Positions 43,619-54,020 of a stretch of 64,000 bases of DNA are shown here, piece by piece. Source of the DNA: Craspedostauros australis (Eukaryota > Bacillariophyta > Bacillariophyceae > Mastogloiales > Achnanthaceae); assembly GCA_026770025.1 (NCBI GenBank), contig JAMXDE010000046.1, positions 490,953-554,952 on the forward strand, in the 5' to 3' direction. Within the stretch, counting starts at the first letter, position 1, and each line of letters begins with the position of its first letter. A program made the translations under genes and the position numbers. The notes under the pieces were generated by a model. It saw nothing but the letters and a program-made list of their open reading frames with translations, had not been told where the DNA came from and searched no databases.

Positions 43619-45600
43619 GACTCATAATTTCATAACTGGCAAGGCTGGCGCGCCCCTATCCCGAGTCACGGTCATAGTCCCGTTAAGGACATCGACTCGA
43701 TGGATCGTTTTTGAGTCGTGTATAATATCCACGTTTCGATCTGGATCTTGCTCCTTTTGCGCAATCGTGCTCTTTACGGTTGTACAGCCTCCAATTCTTG
43801 ATATGCTTGCCTAACTGCTTCGGATTTTCCTTCATATGCTTCCAACTTGCTGGTGTGCCCCATGCGCCAGGGTGTCTTTTGATAGTCTATGCACTGCATC
43901 TTCCCTGCATTATTGGTCTTCATCGTGAATATGCATAGTGCGGATGCGTTGGAGATACTTCAAAACAATTACAGTCACATCAATATGCATGAATCTGCGA
44001 CGTGCCAGATCACATCAACATGGGGTCACAGATCATTGATTGGCAGGAAGAGCCTTGATGGATGGCTTCAAGACGGCAGCGAGTTGGATGAAGGACTCTC
44101 TGGTGATGCCAACGAAGTTGTAGAACTCCATAGCATCACCATGTTTGAGAATGTTTGCCAGAAGGTACAAGTGTCACGAGAGAAATCCCGAGCTCTAGTA
44201 GTGGCCTCTGCGCAAAGCAGTAGGCAAGCCGCTGTGGAGGTAGTCAGCAACAGCAAACATGAGAAGACGCTGCTGTGCCATAATTAACTCAGTTATTTTG
44301 TATCACAATGATTATAACTGTTAAGTCATGTGCCGACGGTGCTTTGATTCCACCTTGTTTATTCAACGTGATAGCACGCTGCGGGAACAGAGTGAAGCCA
44401 AGTGATGGCTAGGGTGTGCAAGGTGATGTTGTGGGACTGTTGGCTGCTGTTGCAGACAGGTGGTCCGATCGCGAGCTGGGGTCAGCGTCCTTTCGCCGAT
44501 GCAACTGGATCATCCAATTGACGAGCACTTTCGGAGCTTGGGGGCGGCGTCTCCAAGGCCTGATCTCATAGCTTGGGTCCAGTCAGACAGTGCTGCCATT
44601 TGATGTGAAGGGGGAGGCCGCTCCCAAAGGGTTCGGAGCACCGCTGGGACGTCCGCAGGCGGTAGTGCTTGGAGCTGTAGGGCCTGTTCCTGGAGGAGTG
44701 CAATCATGTCATCAGCCATATGCTCCGTCTTTGCTGAGTTGCGATCTTCCATTGCTCCAGGGCTGTGTGCCAGAGTAGATTAGTAACACTGGCCTGCCAG
44801 TCACATAGAAGGTAGGGTGCTCGTCAGTGCGCTTGCTGGCCCATGGGAAGCGCATGCTCATGCCAAAGGGAGGCCCATCTGCCCCATACTATGGCCGTCC
44901 ATCCTACTGCTGCCTACTGTAGCTGAATATGTTTGGTGGGCGAATCACGGATGCCGGAAGGGGGGATGCCACCTGTGGAGACGCGGACGAGCGCTGTGCA
45001 CAGAAGCTGGGCAACTGGAGAAGGAGTGGTGGACAGTCGCACGTGTCATGAGTTGCTCAGTGATGATGATGAGGATGGTAGAGGTGGCTACCCCGTGGCG
45101 GCGTTGGAGGAAAGAGGAACAATCCATTGTGATAAAGCAGATGACAATACTATAAAAGGAAACGCTAATCATACTACAATTCTAGGAACAAGCTATATGA
45201 CAGAAGGGCACAGCGTGCATGAAAGGAGATGGACAAATTACACATGTCGATGGTAGAAACAAGGGAGGAAGTAGAGGGTAGCACGACGATACATGCACAA
45301 CAGAGGTTATGAAAACTGATGCCAACGCATGCGAGGGAGGAAATCACAAAAAACTCCCAAATTGCCGTTGGAGGAGCGATTTGAGAGGAAGACACGAGAT
45401 GAGATCTCGACGAAAAGTGAGAGTTGAGTTATGAACGCTCTTTTTGGGGCGTTCATAACTCAACTCCAGGATTTCATAATTTTTTCGATTGACGTTATAC
45501 GCTCGTTTCGGTCCTGGTCACCCCCTGTTCGAAAGGTATCTTGTGTTCATAATGGAGTGATCTGATTGGCTTAGAAGCCGATATTATGAAATTATGAGTC
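43619..45600. mobile_element. 2-kb element with 17-bp terminal inverted repeats
   Basis: GACTCATAATTTCATAA at 43619-43635 and its exact reverse complement at 45584-45600 bound about 1.98 kb. Related TTCATAA or TTCATAACT phrases recur inside near the right end (about 45450-45475), like subterminal repeats. No target duplication is obvious. No intact transposase is present, though minus-strand open pieces at about 44720-44910 and 44510-44752 have protein-like composition. Probably non-autonomous or decayed. Confidence 0.5.
45421..45466. repeat. perfect 18-bp hairpin with 10-nt loop
   Basis: GAGTTGAGTTATGAACGC at 45421-45438 is followed by TCTTTTTGGG and its exact reverse complement at 45449-45466. 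Confidence 0.95.
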
Positions 45601-45900
45601 ACACAACCACGTCCAATTGCATTGGTTGCTGATTCCACCGTCATCCGCCCGCTGCGTCCCATGACACATGCTCATCGCATCTCCATTCCGGGAGTTGAGG
45701 GAAATTGGCATCCGTGACATATCTCCACCCGTGATTCGACATCTCAGAATCGGATCGAACAATCTCGAATGTTTCGCAACACAACACAACACAAATCAGC
45801 TGTCTCGATCTCACAAAACTGGTTGTTGTTGAGAACTACTACTACTACTGTTATGTTTGGTGTTGATGTTGGTGCAAGATGCAATTGTGCACTGTTTGCA

Positions 45901-47588
45901 CTAGGATGTGGCTTCATTGGGATGGATGGACATGTCATCCTTGGTGATGTCCTTCTGCTTGTGCGCTGCAGCACGTCGAGCACGTCGCACCTTTTTCTTC
46001 GCAATTGGCGTCGCCTTCACCTTCTTGGTATCGCGGACACAAAGAGCAAATGCATACATGACATAGAAAATGGGCATGTCATCATCATCAGAATCATCCT
46101 CGAAGACCTTCACAACACGATCAGGGTCTGCTTGAAAATGAAGAAGAGTGATGGGATCCTCATCCTCGCCAACCTTGGCGTACCCGTTTTCAGGATCCAC
46201 AAAATCCAGCTCCACCTTGCTCGGAAATGAGTCCGTGAGACTGACCGCATGTTTCTCAGTGTCATGCTCAGCCTTGAAGTGGCCCCAGAAGATGTCAAAG
46301 TAGCTTTGGATCTGGGGGTCCAGATTCCCAACCTGGAGGTGCTCCTCCGTCACCCTGTATTTGGTGTTGTAGTTGCGCACGTTTTTGGCGTAGCTGACGC
46401 TGATCGTGCTCTCATCAACGATCTTGAATTCAACAGAATCCATTGTCACTCCAAAAGGAACCTCGAAGTACACGATGTATCCAGTTCGCATGCTTGCGTG
46501 GGTTGCAGAAGAGTTGGGATCTGGAACCTGGATTGGGATGAAATGCAATCCAGGGATCTCAGTTGAGATCTTCCCACCGCAGCTCTGAACCTTCTGAGAC
46601 ACAGCCAGATTCGTGTCGTTGTTCTCGACGGGCTTCTTTGGGGCGGCCTTTTGTGCAGGCATCTTGGCGTCTTGTGTGCTCGTTGTGGGCTTGGACTGGA
46701 GAGGGAGCTCTGTGAAGAGGACGCGAGGAGGTGGTGCCGATGTAGCAATGACCTCGACTCCGTCGCTCGATTCGATGGTCTCGAGCGTGTACTCGTCGTC
46801 GTCTTCGCCACTGCTGTCGATGGGCTCGTTGGAAGCGCGTGGCAGGCGGGCGACTGGACTGGCGTCTTGAGTGATGGCAGGGATGTTGTCTTGGCGTTGG
46901 CGGCCGTCCTCGCTTTCGATGGTGTCGTACGACTCTGTTGTGATCAATGATTGATCGTCGTCGTCGTCGCCAAGTTCGAAGTCTTCGTCTTCACTGCTTT
47001 CGTCGGCGTTGGCGGATGGTGCGTTGTTGTTGCTTTGATTTTCCGTGTTGTTGTTGTTGTTCTGTTCGTTTCCACGTGGAGGACTGCTGTCGCTTCCTGG
47101 CTGGAGGGAGAGCTGATCGAGTCCCGGAACGTCTCGATTGCGTTCGGGTGTTCCCGGCAATCCAAGACGTTGTCGGAATGTCTTCTCAAAGGCTGAGAAA
47201 GAGAAGCAGGAGGGATGTGAGTGGCCGCCACAAAATTCACACCGCAAGACAGGAAAATCACATCACCACACAAATGATGCCATCATTCATCTCATCACTG
47301 TTGGCACTTACGTTCTTGCCGAGACTGATGCTTGTTGAAGCGATTGACACAGCTTTTGAAGTTGTTTGCGAGGTTGCGGCGGAGGTAGTTCTTGCCCTTT
47401 GGATCAACCCAGTCGGTGTGTGTCTTGATGAACTCGCTGAAGGTCTGTGGGATGGAGTTGTTGATGAGACCTTTGATGATGTATACGGCGTCGTCAGAAT
47501 CTCGGTACCATTTGCGGAAACCGGATTTGTTGAAGATGGGATGTGTTTTATGCCGAGTTGGCTTGTTGTTGTTGTTGCGAGGTGTCAT
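45901..47588 (-). CDS. hypothetical acidic two-exon protein, 522 aa
   Basis: Exons 47588-47312 and 47192-45901, spliced GAAC|GTAAGT to TCTCAG|CCTTTG, phase 1 on both sides. Exon 1 encodes a basic aromatic domain: FRKWYRDSDDAVYIIKGLIN and then THTDWVDPKGKNYLRRNLAN, which could be a small DNA-binding helical domain. Exon 2 starts with an acidic, Asn/Ser-rich spacer (about 180 aa), then a globular beta-rich domain with GLHFIPIQVPDPNSSA, YIVYFEVPFGVTMDS and YNTKYRVTEEHLQVG, ending in a Lys/Arg-rich tail (KKKVRRARRAAAHKQK), a likely nuclear signal. I do not recognise either domain. It lies between mobile elements and could itself be transposon-derived. Confidence 0.6.
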
Positions 47589-47871
47589 TGTTGTTGTGTT
47601 GTGAGACCATCCCTCACACCACAAACCAAGCATGAGAAAGCAGCGTATGAACGGGAAGAATCGCAACAAGTCAAGCAACTTGCAGAATTTGCTGCAACAT
47701 CATCGCAAATTTGCCGTTGTCGTGGCACTTCAGAAGCAACCATCCCACCAAGTTGAGCAAACCCAGGTGAGAACTGAGCAGGCATTGATTAACTAACATC
47801 AGAAGTGTAGCACTATCCAGGGCACAGTACATGGTTGGCAGGAAGCATTGTTGCAAGGGAATTCCCAGTGT

Positions 47872-48207
47872 CGTAGGGGAAATTTTCTAGATTGCAGGGG
47901 AAAGATTGGGGGTCGCAGGGGAAATTATGAGAATGCAAGGGAAATTACAGCATCGCAAGGGAAATTTTGGAGTTGTAGGGGAAATTCTGTAACTGCAATA
48001 ATATGATGATGTCAACAATCACACGTAAATGTACGAGGCCAACGACATATTCGTGAGGGAAATTGCAAGGGAATTTTATTCCCCAAAACTCCCTGACGAT
48101 GCACAAATTTCCCCCACGATGCAGTTATTTCCCTGATGGTGTTGTTTATTTCCCCTACGGACCCCGTTTTTTCCCCCACAAAAGCGTTTTTTTCCCTCAC
48201 GATTGTG
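47872..48207. repeat. 20-bp repeat arrays in inverted orientation
   Basis: The left block (47872-48000) has about six units such as GCAAGGGAAATTACAGCATC. The right block (48054-48207) has the reverse complement (GATGCACAAATTTCCCCCAC, GATGCAGTTATTTCCCTGAT and so on). The AGGGGAAATT core is conserved and the other ten bases vary. Together they form an interrupted palindrome with about a 50-bp centre. Confidence 0.85.
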
Positions 48208-48965
48208 TCATCGAACCGGTCTTGACAAGTAACGGTCTCTGTCATATTGACTAACGCCTGGACACGAAAATAGATATACCAAACATTCACTAATTCCGTT
48301 GTGAGAGCACAGGCGCTCCACCAAAGACAATACCGCGCACCGGACATGAGTAACTAATCTGGTTCATACGAAGCAGTCGTACTAATTATATATAGCAGAG
48401 CACATGAGACAACCGTTGATTGCAGCGTTCGAAACAATTTAACCACACACATCAACGTCATTTGTTTCCATGTACAATACTGCATTTGAATGATGCATGC
48501 GCCTGCCATACTACAGAAACATAGATACAATAGCTTCGTCACTGCAGTTGCGAATATGTGCTGGCGTGAAAATGTATCCGCCAAGCCGAGTCAGCAGGGC
48601 AAGCTCCGGGCTTGAACGCTCGAGAGCAAGAGGGAAGACTGTGATTTGGCGAGGTTGCTGACCGATGGTTGACAACAAGCCAAAGAAGCGACAGCACAAG
48701 GACTCTCCACACGTTGTATTGGCGCGTGAGAACTGATGCGAGTCGTTTCACTCGCTGCACTTCGCAGTACAACGTGAAAAAACTGTATCGCGAATCATGA
48801 CATCAGTTGGCAGTGTGTCACACTCATGCACCACCATCGACGACAACAGTCTGCTCACAATTTCAATTTCCTCCATTGCCATCAAACCAAAATGGCATGA
48901 TCACCAAGCGCCGCACCTTCGCAACACCAAGGCAATCAACCGAGGCATCACCACCAGTTCACACG

Positions 48966-49002
<37 letters not shown>

Positions 49003-49114
49003 CACACACACAACCATCAGCATCCGCAATCGATCAGAGACGTGCTGCTCCATCCAACGCACACGGTCTTGATAACAATGCCCATTGGCTGGTTCGTCGT
49101 CCATCGCCATCACC
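48208..49114. other. intergenic, with (AC)n microsatellite at 48968-49012
   Basis: No gene seen. An AC run of about 20 units lies ahead of the Harbinger transposase gene. Confidence 0.55.
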
Positions 49115-50169
49115 ATGACCTGCAACAGCATCTCCGCCAGCAAGGCCGGCAAGCCAAGAAATGGAAGATCAAGGCTGAAGGACAAGAATGAGACCATGAG
49201 GATGACAAGGCAACAACAACAGTTGCTTCGCTCCAAGCATTCTTCGGCTGACTTCGAATCCATCGGTTTCTTTCTCATGGGGAGCCTGCCCCCCAAGAAT
49301 GGGGGATCAGAAACATCAAAAAGAGCATTCGTTGCATGGTTCGGCGTCACGCCCAAGCTCTGCAAGGAGGTCTGGGATCGATGCGTTCTGCCTGCCAAAG
49401 CAAAGCCAAAACATCTATTCTGGGCTCTCCACTTTCTCAAGAACTACCCCACCTACGATGTATTGAAGGCAACTTTCGGAGCAGATCCACACACACTTCG
49501 AAAGTGGATCTGGCAAATGATTGCCTGCATTCAGCAATGTTACAAAGAAGTGGTAAGTGATTTTGTGTTGTGCTCGTTCTGCCTTCTGCAATGTGCTCAA
49601 TGCCTGTATTGCATTCAACATCTTCTCACCTTTCCTTCCAGATCAAATGGCGCAACCGCTTAAATTCGTCTAAACCTCGAACTTGCCATGTTACTGTGGA
49701 TGGAACTGACTTCCGCATCCGTGAGCCCACACCATTCAGCTCAAAATGGTACAGTCACAAGTTCAAGACATCGGGGCTGAGATATGAAGTTGCGATCTCG
49801 ATCCAAACAGGCCACATTGTTTGGGCAGTCGGACCTTTTCCCTGCGGCAGGTGGTCGGATCAAAAGATATTCAATGCCTTCCTCGCAAAGCGACTGATGG
49901 AGGGAGAATGTGTTGAGGCCGATGGGGGGTATGGTGGGCCCCATGTGCTGAAGCCAACCAGCTATGTGTCGAAGTCAAACAAACGAGCTAAGTCCAATGC
50001 TCGTGCGCGCCATGAAACGATCAATCGGCAATTCAAGAGATGGGCGATCTTGGGGAGCACATACAGGTCAGATAGAGAACGCCATAAGGCGGTGTTCAAA
50101 ACAATTGCCTTTCTCACACAACTGTCTATTCAATCTGGAGGCTTCAGTCCATACCAAGTTAATTACTAG
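49115..50169 (+). CDS. PIF/Harbinger-type transposase, apparently intact
   Basis: Exons 49115-49552 and 49642-50169 are joined by GTG|GTAAGT and TTCCAG|ATC, phase 0, giving 321 aa. The DDE_4 catalytic core is complete: CHVTVDGTDFRIREP (first Asp), GRWSDQKIF, VEADGGYGG (second Asp) and ARARHETINRQFKRWAIL (Glu). The N-terminus has a helical region with AFVAWFGVTPKLCKEVWDR, usual for this superfamily. There is no partner Myb/SANT gene nearby. I could not define the element's ends. GAGGGAAAT near 48054 and ATTTCCCTC near 50368 are inverted but too short to rely on. Confidence 0.85.
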
Positions 50170-50379
50170 AGTCAAGAGTGATCCACATCCTATTGAATGC
50201 CACAATCACTTCATCGTGTCGTCAACAGCTGCGCTGCCTTTTCGCAGACTACAGTATGCGTTCGACATTGGACTGACGAGCAGAAATCAAACACGAACGG
50301 GGTTTGTTGGTAGAACAGTGATACAACGTATTTTCCATATAAATGACATATATGCATATTTCCCTCAACTCCCCGGCGA

Positions 50380-50520
50380 ACAAGAAGAACAATCACAAGT
50401 TTGGCGATCTCGCACGCCATTTCCATTCTTGTTTGGTCGTGTCCAAATGAGTCACGTCTTTCCACGATCGAAGTGTGTGATTCACTCCTGCGAATCGAGA
50501 ATTCTCCATTTGTGGAGATG
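50380..50520. repeat. third partial copy of the duplicated intergenic block
   Basis: GGCGAACAAGAAGA...TTCTTGTTTGGTCGTGTCCA...CGATCGAAGTGTGTGAT matches 63313-63430 and 11965-12040 with more divergence. It begins shortly after the Harbinger transposase gene. Confidence 0.75.
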
Positions 50521-50769
50521 AACTCCACACATCACAAAAACCCAGTTCCTCGTGTTGGTCTCACTTCTTTGCGCGCTTGTACATCTCCTTCCTTGTTGGT
50601 TGCTGCCTTCCTTGTTGGTTGCCGCCTTCCTCTCCACCTTTCTTCCCTTGGTGTGCTTGGATGGTGCGATGAGACAGGCCATCAAGAGGAATGCACACCA
50701 ACAGCATTTCGTGCCAAGGAATGAGACTCAACTGCTCTGTTCTACTATATCATCATCCACTCTACTCTG

Positions 50770-50968
50770 CAGAACCAACCATCTTGACACAGAACAATTC
50801 ATCCAGAACATTGATGGCGATCTGCCGATACGGGAGAGACTTTCGGCGGTGAAGGTCGCGGCAGAAGCCGACCAAACCAAGGCAGTTTGCAACGCAGCCG
50901 GCGGAGGGGATTGTACGTCCCTCCACTCGCATGCCAAGCCAGAGGCGCTGCTGTCTTGGAGCACATGA
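50770..50968 (+). pseudogene. degenerate ankyrin-gene fragment
   Basis: The frame reads NIDGDLPIRERLSAVKVAAE, then DQTKAVCNAAGGGDCTSLHS. This aligns to NHNGDMPIHIACANRDLCAL and DRTKTVCDTTDRNGRTALHY of the ankyrin gene at 59668. The repeat consensus is mostly lost (HIACAN became RERLSA), so it is not a functional repeat. It sits downstream of the partial duplication at 50380, as part of the same ankyrin-linked block. Confidence 0.55.
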
Positions 50969-51059
50969 TCCCGGACAACCACACCGATAATGAACAAAGA
51001 AAAATACACTCTATTGGATTGGAGAATTGTGTGTACTTCAAGTAAGATTTGATGACTGC

Positions 51060-54020
51060 TCATGTCCTGGTGACGCCGTCAGAGAGCAGCAGCGGAAAGC
51101 TGGATTGCAAGCGATTGAGATTGCCGCCAGCATCGGTGACCAAGTTGTGTGCTGGGACGCCATGGATGGCAGATCCGATCAGCAAGGTCGATCGTTCCAT
51201 CTTCTCGATCGGATTCACGTTGTCCTGGATGACGGTGCCCATAACATCGTTCTCGAAGCAATGCGTGACGCAAACGAGGACGTGCAAGGACGAGCAATCG
51301 ATGGACAGCGAACCGCTCCGGCTCAGCGCATCGAGGAGGTCGAAAGCCTTGTCCTTCTCCGTCTTGATTTCTGATGAAGTTAGGACCGATGATTCCGCTT
51401 TCGTCAGGAGGTTGGCCTTGCGCTTGCGAGTCCACGAGGCGGATGTCTTGATGATCGTGGATCGCAGAGCGTTGTCGGGATCGTACTTCTCCATGGAGTC
51501 GTCCAGCATCTTCGGGATGAGAGTGAAGTCGATTTGCGTCGATGATGGTTCGCTGCCGCCTGTCTCCCCCGTGCCTTCGCGAGCATCGGCAGATACATCG
51601 ACGCTCGCGTTTGCGTCTGTAGCCATTTGTTGTGTTTGGTCGAGGGAAGTGATTTGTTGTTGGACGCCTGTTTCTGCGAACAGAGGAGGAGGAGCGGCAG
51701 AAGGCTCCATGGCAAGGTTCATGGCGTCCATGGCGACTTCTGGCATGGCCGCCTGGTACGACAACATGACAGGCGCCGACATCTTCATCATCCGCGGTGC
51801 AGCCATCCTCGCGCCCCCCTTCTTCCTCATCTTCATCCCTCCCCTCCCTCCAAAGGCTCCTTGCTGTGCTGCCAGCGTTGGAGGTGCGGCTGCCGCTGCT
51901 CCAAACGCCATCGGCGTTCTAGCCTTTTGCATCTCCAGCTCCATTTCGGCCTTCTTCCTCTCCTCGTCAAGTTGCTTCTTCTTCTCGGCTTCGATCACAG
52001 CCATGACGGCCTTTACGTGGGCCTTTACATTGCCGACCTTACTGCGGACATCGGCGGTCGGCAACCCATCGAACGACAGCAAGTCGGACGGGACCTGGTA
52101 CTCGATGAAGAGCTTCATGAGGTCCTGCATCATTTGCATCTCCTTGGCCAGGGCGTCGGTCGGCAATCCCAACAGCTTCTCGAGCTGCGGCTTGATCTCG
52201 ACGATGCAAACGCCGAACACGGAGGACTCCAGCTGCATGCTGCGGAATGCCTTGGCGAAGCGTTGTTGTTCCGGTGAAAGCGACTTGATGGCATCCTTGA
52301 ACTCCTTCGCGGTGGGGAGCTCGTCCAGCAGCAGCGGGATGATCAATTCATCCTTGTTTTGGACGATGATGGCGTCCTTGGGATTGAGCTTCGTGGGGCC
52401 CGCCATGTTGCCGACGATGAGGATGAAGGATGAGAACTGGCGGGCGCGGGCGATGAGGTCGTAGCTTTTCTTGGTGTCTGCGAATCGGTGCTTCACCCAC
52501 CCATGCAGGTTCATGTCACCGTTCAATTCGAGGGTGGTGGCCGCATTCAGCGGGATTTCCAGCACGCTGTCAGTCTCGACCTGCCGGCACAGAGTCTCGA
52601 TCGATTCCATCTTTCCGTCGCTGTCGGGGGCTTCGATGCTGAGCTGGCCTTCCGGCGAATGCTCCGGGCGTTGGATGGCGTGGCAGAAAGCTTGCGGTGG
52701 TCGGCTCAGAAGCTTGGCGTTGTGGTAGCTCATGAATTGGTCCAGATCGTGCGACTCGACGGTCTTGCCGATGGCCGCCACCAGCTGGTTCTTCAGCATC
52801 TCCTCGATGAAACCCATGCCATGCACGTATTGCTGTTTCAGCAAGTCAACGTGATGGCAGAGCAAGACGACTGTTGCCTCCGAAGTTGATACCAATCGAT
52901 CCAGCGTTTTTGCTGGGAACTGCGATGTCAATTTGGCAATCGCCTCCGTGATGGTTCTGATCTGCTCGTTGATGAGCTTTTGCATGTCCACGCTTGATAG
53001 CATCGGAGATTGTTTGCTGGCGCCGCTGCTGTTATCGACCTCCATGCCGTCGTCGGTGGTAGCAGCAGCAGCAGCGTCTGTGGATGATGTTGTAGAAGTA
53101 GCCGGTTTCATGGAAAGCATGGATTGCTGTTCTGCGCCGCTGGGGTCGCTGCCGTCCGCGACACTCCCAGTTTCCTCCATCAATGGGAGAATGGGGCAGA
53201 AAATAGTGGACACGTCGATGGAGCGGAGCATGTTGATGTTGCGTGGCTGTTCTTTGGCGGGATTGTGCATGGTGATGAACTTCTCCACGCGATGCTCAAA
53301 GTGCGTGCTGACCTTGTGACACCAATCGCACAGTTCATCGAAGAACGCGAATGCGTCCTCGATCTGGGTGTTGCGCCGCGGCGTCTTCGTATCCTTGGAC
53401 TGACGATCGACCTTGAACTGTGCCGCCAGCAAATTGGTGTCGATCATCTTGAGCAACCAATTCAAGGAGATGTCGATTGGCGAATGATCAGTGCGGGGTG
53501 AAAGAGAAGGATCCTTGGTCTGCGTGACGATCATGATGGTGCTTTTGCGTGATTTCAAGGATGTCTTCGTGCCGGTAGCATCGTTTCCGGAATACAGATA
53601 GATCTCCCACGACACTGTCACCCTCCAATGATATTCCTTGACCTTCTTTACGACGTTGTGAACGGTGGTCTTTTCAGTGGCTGCGAACATGGATCCTGAT
53701 GTCTTGGTAGTCTCCTTGGTCTGGAAGGTCGTGTTGGATGGTATCTCGACGAGCTGCTCGCTGAGGAACTCGGCCGAATCGGATGCCTCGAATCGCAGAG
53801 TGGTCGTCTTGGACGCATCGATTGCCTTGAGGATTTCCGTCGTCAAGCCAAGTCGCTCGAGGACGTTCGTGAATGAGATGATGGTGGTATTGGTGAGCAG
53901 ATCGGCCATTTCGTACTTGTTATCGTACTCATGGTCAACCTCATCGGCAAGATGGGGGTTGCGATCGACGTGAAGAATCCTTTCGACCGACTTGAGTGCT
54001 TTGCCGACTACACAATGCAT
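51060..54020 (-). CDS. large conserved protein of unknown function, 986 aa
   Basis: One uninterrupted frame from an ATG in a clear context (MHCVVGKALKSVERILHVDR). Features: an N-terminal domain with YHWRVTVSWEIYLYSGND; a region with DELCDWCHKVSTHFEHRVEK; an Ala/Thr spacer; a domain with FAKAFRSMQLESSVFGVCIV and PQLEKLLGLPTDALAKEM; a Met-rich RMAAPRMMKMSAPVMLSYQ segment following a Glu/Lys coiled coil; and a C-terminal domain with KTEKDKAFDLLDALSRSGSL and VIQDNVNPIEKMERSTLLI. I recall this architecture from other protists, without a known role. Some parts look like von Willebrand or vault-associated proteins, but no MIDAS motif is visible. Probably a real, highly conserved gene. Confidence 0.75.
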   Translation of the reverse strand: MHCVVGKALKSVERILHVDRNPHLADEVDHEYDNKYEMADLLTNTTIISFTNVLERLGLTTEILKAIDASKTTTLRFEASDSAEFLSEQLVEIPSNTTFQTKETTKTSGSMFAATEKTTVHNVVKKVKEYHWRVTVSWEIYLYSGNDATGTKTSLKSRKSTIMIVTQTKDPSLSPRTDHSPIDISLNWLLKMIDTNLLAAQFKVDRQSKDTKTPRRNTQIEDAFAFFDELCDWCHKVSTHFEHRVEKFITMHNPAKEQPRNINMLRSIDVSTIFCPILPLMEETGSVADGSDPSGAEQQSMLSMKPATSTTSSTDAAAAATTDDGMEVDNSSGASKQSPMLSSVDMQKLINEQIRTITEAIAKLTSQFPAKTLDRLVSTSEATVVLLCHHVDLLKQQYVHGMGFIEEMLKNQLVAAIGKTVESHDLDQFMSYHNAKLLSRPPQAFCHAIQRPEHSPEGQLSIEAPDSDGKMESIETLCRQVETDSVLEIPLNAATTLELNGDMNLHGWVKHRFADTKKSYDLIARARQFSSFILIVGNMAGPTKLNPKDAIIVQNKDELIIPLLLDELPTAKEFKDAIKSLSPEQQRFAKAFRSMQLESSVFGVCIVEIKPQLEKLLGLPTDALAKEMQMMQDLMKLFIEYQVPSDLLSFDGLPTADVRSKVGNVKAHVKAVMAVIEAEKKKQLDEERKKAEMELEMQKARTPMAFGAAAAAPPTLAAQQGAFGGRGGMKMRKKGGARMAAPRMMKMSAPVMLSYQAAMPEVAMDAMNLAMEPSAAPPPLFAETGVQQQITSLDQTQQMATDANASVDVSADAREGTGETGGSEPSSTQIDFTLIPKMLDDSMEKYDPDNALRSTIIKTSASWTRKRKANLLTKAESSVLTSSEIKTEKDKAFDLLDALSRSGSLSIDCSSLHVLVCVTHCFENDVMGTVIQDNVNPIEKMERSTLLIGSAIHGVPAHNLVTDAGGNLNRLQSSFPLLLSDGVTRT

